Of a stretch of DNA of 15,941 nucleotides, positions 14,301 to 15,941 are shown in pieces; position 1 is the first letter of the stretch, and each line of letters begins with the position of its first letter. This DNA comes from JAIOYV01 sp964388245 (lineage in GTDB: Bacteria > Bacteroidota > Bacteroidia > Bacteroidales > M50B96), in the NCBI GenBank assembly GCA_964388245.1, contig CAYLZH010000093.1, positions 1 through 15,941 on the forward strand, written 5' to 3'. The notes beneath the pieces are model-generated. The model had not been told where the DNA came from and did not search any database. It saw only the letters and a list, made by a program, of their open reading frames with translations. The translations under genes were made by a program, and so were the position numbers.

Positions 14301-14876
14301 AGCTCTGAAGGTATTATTATTCCAGCCATGTGTAAGCAGCCAGACGTCTTTGCCGTTTGCATGGTAGTGGGTAGAGAATTTGCCAACACATGAAGAGCCA
14401 ATTAACTGGTTTAAAGTTGCTCCTCCCTCACCATTATTTAATGTATAATCAATTTGTTTTACTTTAATGGAACCTCCTCCATAAGGACCTCCCCAAGGAT
14501 TGCTTGAAAACACATAATATCTATACGGATTAGATGGTGTTGGTACAATTAAACAAGTACTCAGGTCACTTGCCATATTCCAACCACCAGGCACATAGTT
14601 AAAATGACTGTTCCATACTACTTCACCATTCGTATACAACAATAAGTTCCCATCCTTGTCGCTAACAGATGAAGCATATCCGGATGATTCAAAAAAATCA
14701 ACAATCATGTCAACATTATTAGGAGGACTATAGGGAAGTGGTCCACTGTCAGTGAAAACCACCCACATATCTATTAAACCCATTATCCAGTTATTGGTTT
14801 CTTTTTGTGAAAACAATAAGAAGGATTGAATGACCAGGATTATGGTTAAAAAGCATATTTTTGTGAAGGACTGCAT
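11397..14876 (-). CDS. Large secreted multidomain T9SS protein with type A sorting domain
   Basis: The 1159-residue protein has a signal peptide (1-23, cleaved near FLLFS/Q). Residues about 25-400 resemble a beta-propeller, with strands such as ASSVSDKDGNLLLYTNGEVVWN, MKFSPGGNYVAM and IEFSSNGTYLYFS. A PKD-like domain follows (about 420-490, WEFED and VYHTFAAIGEYEITL), then eight Ig-like repeats of 70-80 residues (about 492-1065). These share LGxDTxxCxG, YxWSTGxTTxxI, GxYSLSVSNACG and a Cys pair; the last repeat lacks the first Cys. The end (about 1072-1159, from VYPNPVKDELIIEF to KGIYLLSIRQGNEKMVVNVVKE) is the sorting domain read by the type IX secretion system, which anchors or releases cargo at the cell surface. 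The role is probably adhesion or surface display; the ligand is unknown. Odd points: an in-frame palindromic insert in the sorting domain and an AT-rich internal patch. Confidence 0.9.
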   Translation of the reverse strand: MQSFTKICFLTIILVIQSFLLFSQKETNNWIMGLIDMWVVFTDSGPLPYSPPNNVDMIVDFFESSGYASSVSDKDGNLLLYTNGEVVWNSHFNYVPGGWNMASDLSTCLIVPTPSNPYRYYVFSSNPWGGPYGGGSIKVKQIDYTLNNGEGGATLNQLIGSSCVGKFSTHYHANGKDVWLLTHGWNNNTFRAYLITEQELPFNPWIDTSAVISNCGIIQQDTAIVDLFNSAAWGQMKFSPGGNYVAMTSTGIDVVEIFDFNRETGIVSNPRTINIDRPFGIEFSSNGTYLYFSQYFYCYNPYPGCSVPYQDSIPVYQVDLLAGNDSAINNSMVSISYSSQINLQYGGVSLQLASNKKIYCNHGSLEIPVINEPNLAAHLYQWNDIGIAFPNGYPGNGPVQFLPDFFRSYLDFNIMFDDDCYGSITMIFTLTNQGFDSIRWEFEDTLAGLSFSIPDQDTVYHTFAAIGEYEITLKRYRHGNLDELKRILRIKPEVYVFLPNDTVICEGELVSFSVADTLYNFAWVNDFSTDTVFSDTVIIEEAGTWWPMVTNYEETCGHIDSVQVIVQYDTLGLGQDNQPLCSLNPAILDATLPGNCSYQWSTGDTTPTITATDNGYYAVTVQQNYCTVFDTILILYDEPIQIELEDTLMFCDSISLILDAGDFPAVFMWSPTGDTTAAILVENPGLYSVVASNACGSESGSTQVLLLEIPLVELGSDSTFCLGDTFILQNQQAGNFEPCQYQWSTGATMHAIPVFNPGTYAMTVSNICGTGSDTVSFSADETPVVDLGNDTVLCAGDSLVLSTASLGNYLWSPNGETVPSITVYGQDMYSLSVSNACGTYSDAIVVMFDFPLNIDLGETLSICSGDSAYLENTAINLYGPDAWLWSTGSTNSAIWGSDAGIYSLSITNACGVFSDSMYLHTDTALSINLGNDTIICPGENLLVSAPWYPFSEYLWSTGETGYSISVNDSGSYSLSVSNACGTHKDSILVNTHQNLFAFLPDSIPLDTNQSLTLDAGPWYYDYYWSTTETTQTISVDDPGYYWVEVIDSIGCLGSDTILVYGVNSISSTLLSQVKVYPNPVKDELIIEFRGTDYKSAPAHVVINLWNSLGQEVARYANVDLTQSDTFGIFRIDMSGLPKGIYLLSIRQGNEKMVVNVVKE
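11587..11612 (-). repeat. In-frame palindromic element inside the sorting-domain coding sequence
   Basis: Arms GGCGCGGA (11587-11594) and TCCGTGCC (11602-11609) pair with one mismatch around a 7-base loop. On the coding strand the 26 bases 11612-11587 match the intergenic palindrome core (11247-11272) at 22 positions. Translated, the element contributes RGTDYKSAPA between two beta-strand segments (DELIIEF and HVVINLW) where sorting domains normally have a short turn, so it looks like an insertion that kept the frame. Confidence 0.6.
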
Positions 14877-14896
14877 TATTCATCATATTTTATTTA

Positions 14897-14904
14897 CAAA
14901 TTTA
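14897..14904 (-). promoter_or_regulatory. Candidate -7 element of the large T9SS gene
   Basis: On the minus strand TAAATTTG matches TAnnTTTG exactly, 20 bp before the ATG. No TTTG is found at the usual distance upstream. An inverted repeat, TTTGCAC-N15-GTGCAAA (14911-14939), lies just upstream of it, across the -33 region, and could be a regulator site. Confidence 0.4.
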
Positions 14905-14910
14905 ATATAC

Positions 14911-14939
14911 TTTGCACATAATTAATAATTTAGTGCAAA
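14911..14939. promoter_or_regulatory. Inverted repeat upstream of the large T9SS gene, possible operator
   Basis: Seven-base arms TTTGCAC (14911-14917) and GTGCAAA (14933-14939) are separated by 15 AT-only bases. With centres about two helical turns apart they could be contacted by one dimer on one face of the DNA. No regulator gene adjoins it. Confidence 0.3.
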
Positions 14940-14950
14940 AACAAAGTTCA

Positions 14951-14975
14951 GTGCCAGGACTTTCTGTCCCGGCAC
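14951..14975. terminator. Hairpin behind the truncated T9SS gene
   Basis: Ten-base arms (14951-14960 and 14966-14975) pair with one A-C mismatch around a TTTCT loop. On the minus strand it follows the stop of the truncated T9SS gene by 11 bp and is followed, after TGAAC, by TTTGTTTTT, so it may terminate transcription. It resembles the palindrome at 11243-11279 in design (GTGCC/GGCAC arms, GTCC core) and, with it, brackets the intact T9SS gene. Confidence 0.45.
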
Positions 14976-14986
14976 CGGATCAAATT

Positions 14987-15349
14987 CTATTTTAGTATCA
15001 CCACCTGGCAATTAGCACTACCCAATCCGGAGTTAAGGCTGATGTTGTAAACGCCCCCGGGCATTTCGGACAGATCAATTTCGTGCTCCTGCCATCCTTC
15101 CTGCAATTGTATAACCGGTAAAATGTGAAGGCATTTCCCAAGGTTGTTAAAGACTGCAATATTGGCCACCACCCTATCAGGTGCCAAAATTCGTACCCTG
15201 AACAGGCCATAGCCCGGGTTGGGATAGATTTCCATTTTGAAATTTGATGTTGCAGAAGTATCTGATAATATGTTTTCCCGGATCCCTGCAACGCTGATCC
15301 TTTTGTTCAGTTGTGGTGCATGGTCGGAAAGACATACCTCAGATAAATA
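14987..15349 (-). pseudogene. 3' remnant of a second T9SS-secreted protein gene
   Basis: The minus-strand frame is open from 15349, just after a stop codon, to the TAA at 14987. Past an N-terminal stretch reading EVCLSDHAPQLNKRIS and then VAGIRENILSDTSATSNFK, it becomes a normal sorting domain: MEIYPNPGYGLFRVRI (from 15235), VFNNLGK, EIDLSEMPGGVYNISL and a final CQVVILK. An ATG-initiated 82-codon version would begin inside the domain, without a signal peptide, and could not be secreted, so I read this as the tail of a larger gene that lost its front. The break lies within about 60 bp of the start of the toxin gene. It probably encodes nothing functional now. An alternative is that it is a silent donor cassette for recombination with the intact neighbour. 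Confidence 0.6.
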
Positions 15350-15364
15350 TTATAGATTTATAGC

Positions 15365-15395
15365 TTTGATTTTGTTAACAAACATGTTAACTTTG
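15365..15395 (+). promoter_or_regulatory. Promoter of the toxin-antitoxin operon
   Basis: TTTG (15365-15368), a 19-bp spacer and TAACTTTG (15388-15395) match the Bacteroidota -33/-7 consensus exactly in both boxes and in spacing. Transcription should begin at or within a few bases of the toxin ATG at 15400, which implies a nearly leaderless message. A second exact -7 match (TAGCTTTG, 15361-15368) lies upstream and could give a longer transcript. Confidence 0.6.
15373..15391. promoter_or_regulatory. Candidate operator inside the toxin-antitoxin promoter
   Basis: TGTTAAC occurs twice, at 15373-15379 and 15385-15391, 12 bp apart. Because GTTAAC is its own complement, the pair is both a direct and an inverted repeat. 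The second copy overlaps the -7 box, so a protein bound here would block the polymerase. The antitoxin with its HTH domain is the obvious candidate, as HigA-type antitoxins usually repress their own operon. Confidence 0.4.
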
Positions 15396-15399
15396 TCGT

Positions 15400-15741
15400 A
15401 TGACCATAGAGATACGATTTTATGAGAAATATTTCATTGATTTCTATTTGTCACTTGATTCAAATGTTCAAGAAAAGATTGAATATGTCTTTAAAGTAAT
15501 TCGAACGGTAGATAGGATTCCACTTAAATTTCTTAAGCATATTGAAAGCACTGATGGATTATATGAAATACGGGTTAAAGTCGGAAGAGATATTTATAGA
15601 GTGTTCTGCTGCTTTGATAAAGGAAGGATTGTAATATTATTTAACGGATTCCAGAAAAAGAGCCAAAAGACACCGAAAAATGCGATTGATAAAGCATTAA
15701 AATTAAAACAAGAATACTTTGATAAAAAGAAAGGAGAATAG
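15400..15741 (+). CDS. RelE/ParE-superfamily toxin, phage Gp49/HigB type
   Basis: The 113-residue basic protein fits the Gp49-like (HigB) branch of the RelE/ParE superfamily, mRNA-cleaving toxins that act on or near the ribosome. Landmarks in order are an N-terminal helical part with SLDSNVQEKIEYVFKVI (18-34), LYEIR (54-58), YRVFC (66-70), the strand IVILFNGF (77-84) and the KKSQKTP motif (86-92) before a Lys-rich C-terminal helix. Length is normal. The ATG at 15400 gives the expected N-terminus, directly behind the promoter. The gene for a helix-turn-helix antitoxin starts 2 bp after its stop; this toxin-first order is the hallmark of HigBA modules and the opposite of RelBE. No cleavage activity can be proven from sequence. 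Confidence 0.85.
   Translation: MTIEIRFYEKYFIDFYLSLDSNVQEKIEYVFKVIRTVDRIPLKFLKHIESTDGLYEIRVKVGRDIYRVFCCFDKGRIVILFNGFQKKSQKTPKNAIDKALKLKQEYFDKKKGE
15731..15736 (+). promoter_or_regulatory. Shine-Dalgarno sequence of the antitoxin gene
   Basis: AAGGAG lies 7 bases before the antitoxin ATG, inside the last codons of the toxin gene. The toxin itself has no such site and may be translated from a nearly leaderless message. This asymmetry would favour antitoxin production from the shared transcript. Confidence 0.5.
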
Positions 15742-15743
15742 TT

Positions 15744-15941
15744 ATGAAAGAGATTAGAGATGCACAAACATTCGATGAGCTTCTTGATATAAAGTATGGA
15801 AAGCTCGGAACTGATAAGCGCGATGATTTTGAAGTAAAGGCAAAAGCCTTCGTTGTAGGAGAAATGATTAAAGAAGCTAGAAAAGAAGCCCATTTGACAC
15901 AAGAGCAATTAGCATCAAAAACGGGAACAAAGAAAAGCTAT
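15744..15941 (+). CDS. XRE-family antitoxin, HigA-like (partial, runs off right edge)
   Basis: Sixty-six codons are visible and the frame is open at the window end. After an N-terminal extension of about 40 residues (MKEIRDAQTFDELLDIKYG and a charged stretch), a Cro/C1-type helix-turn-helix begins at MIKEARKEAHLTQEQLASKTGTKKSY (41-66), with the LTQEQLA helix-2 signature. The recognition helix and the rest are cut off. As the second gene of the module it should bind and neutralise the toxin and repress the shared promoter, probably at the TGTTAAC repeats. The long lead before the HTH is a feature of antitoxins paired with Gp49-type toxins. Confidence 0.85.
   Translation, partial: MKEIRDAQTFDELLDIKYGKLGTDKRDDFEVKAKAFVVGEMIKEARKEAHLTQEQLASKTGTKKSY

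Noticed and set aside
11397..14876. Frameshift joining the T9SS gene to the relic end at 11300
   Set aside because: The annotated stop completes a normal sorting-domain end; the relic repeats that end and does not extend it, so it is a duplicate.
14998..15291. 97-codon open frame on the minus strand overlapping the T9SS remnant
   Set aside because: It is out of frame with the recognisable sorting domain, which is encoded in the frame ending at 14987.
15594..15908. 104-codon open frame antisense to the toxin and antitoxin genes
   Set aside because: The plus-strand genes are recognisable families; the antisense translation is only a Phe/Ser-rich shadow.

Overview
The window looks like chromosomal DNA of a Bacteroidota bacterium, probably of the Bacteroidales/Marinilabiliales type. 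The evidence is a CTP synthase and a YidC with Bacteroidota-style sequence lying side by side, a carboxypeptidase-regulatory-domain TonB receptor ending in Phe, DUF349-repeat and type IX secretion (T9SS) proteins, matches to the Bacteroidota promoter (TTTG / TAnnTTTG), and few Shine-Dalgarno sequences. The assignment rests on protein character, not on a database search.

Layout. Positions 1-1518 are on the minus strand: the start of a lipoprotein gene running off the left edge, a stand-alone receiver-domain response regulator with a clear terminator behind it, and trmD (tRNA m1G37 methyltransferase). A divergent 343-bp regulatory region then leads to a small heat-shock protein gene (hsp20) with three related upstream boxes, a sigma-54-like core and an unusually good ribosome binding site. 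Next on the plus strand are a long DUF349-repeat protein with a 280-residue acidic tail, then a TonB-dependent receptor, pyrG and yidC, the last three probably partly co-transcribed.

From 11.2 kb the character changes to accessory DNA. A 1159-residue secreted T9SS protein (propeller-like domain, PKD-like domain, eight Ig-like repeats, sorting domain) lies on the minus strand, convergent with yidC. Behind its stop are the relic of a second sorting-domain end, a 20-21-bp GC-rich repeat block and a strong palindrome. The core of that palindrome (22 of 26 bases) recurs inside the coding sequence of the sorting domain, in frame. One internal patch of the gene is much more AT-rich than its flanks. 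Upstream is the 3' remnant of another T9SS gene, broken where a HigBA-like toxin-antitoxin module begins. That module has a well-spaced promoter, a candidate operator inside it, and an antitoxin gene that runs off the right edge.

How the genes work together: the left two thirds are mostly housekeeping (tRNA modification, CTP synthesis, membrane insertion, protein quality control) with one outer-membrane receptor. The right third is a remodelled surface-protein locus. I do not see a complete novel multi-gene system. The most unusual signals are the coding palindromic element, the hsp20 control region, and the recombination scars around the T9SS genes.
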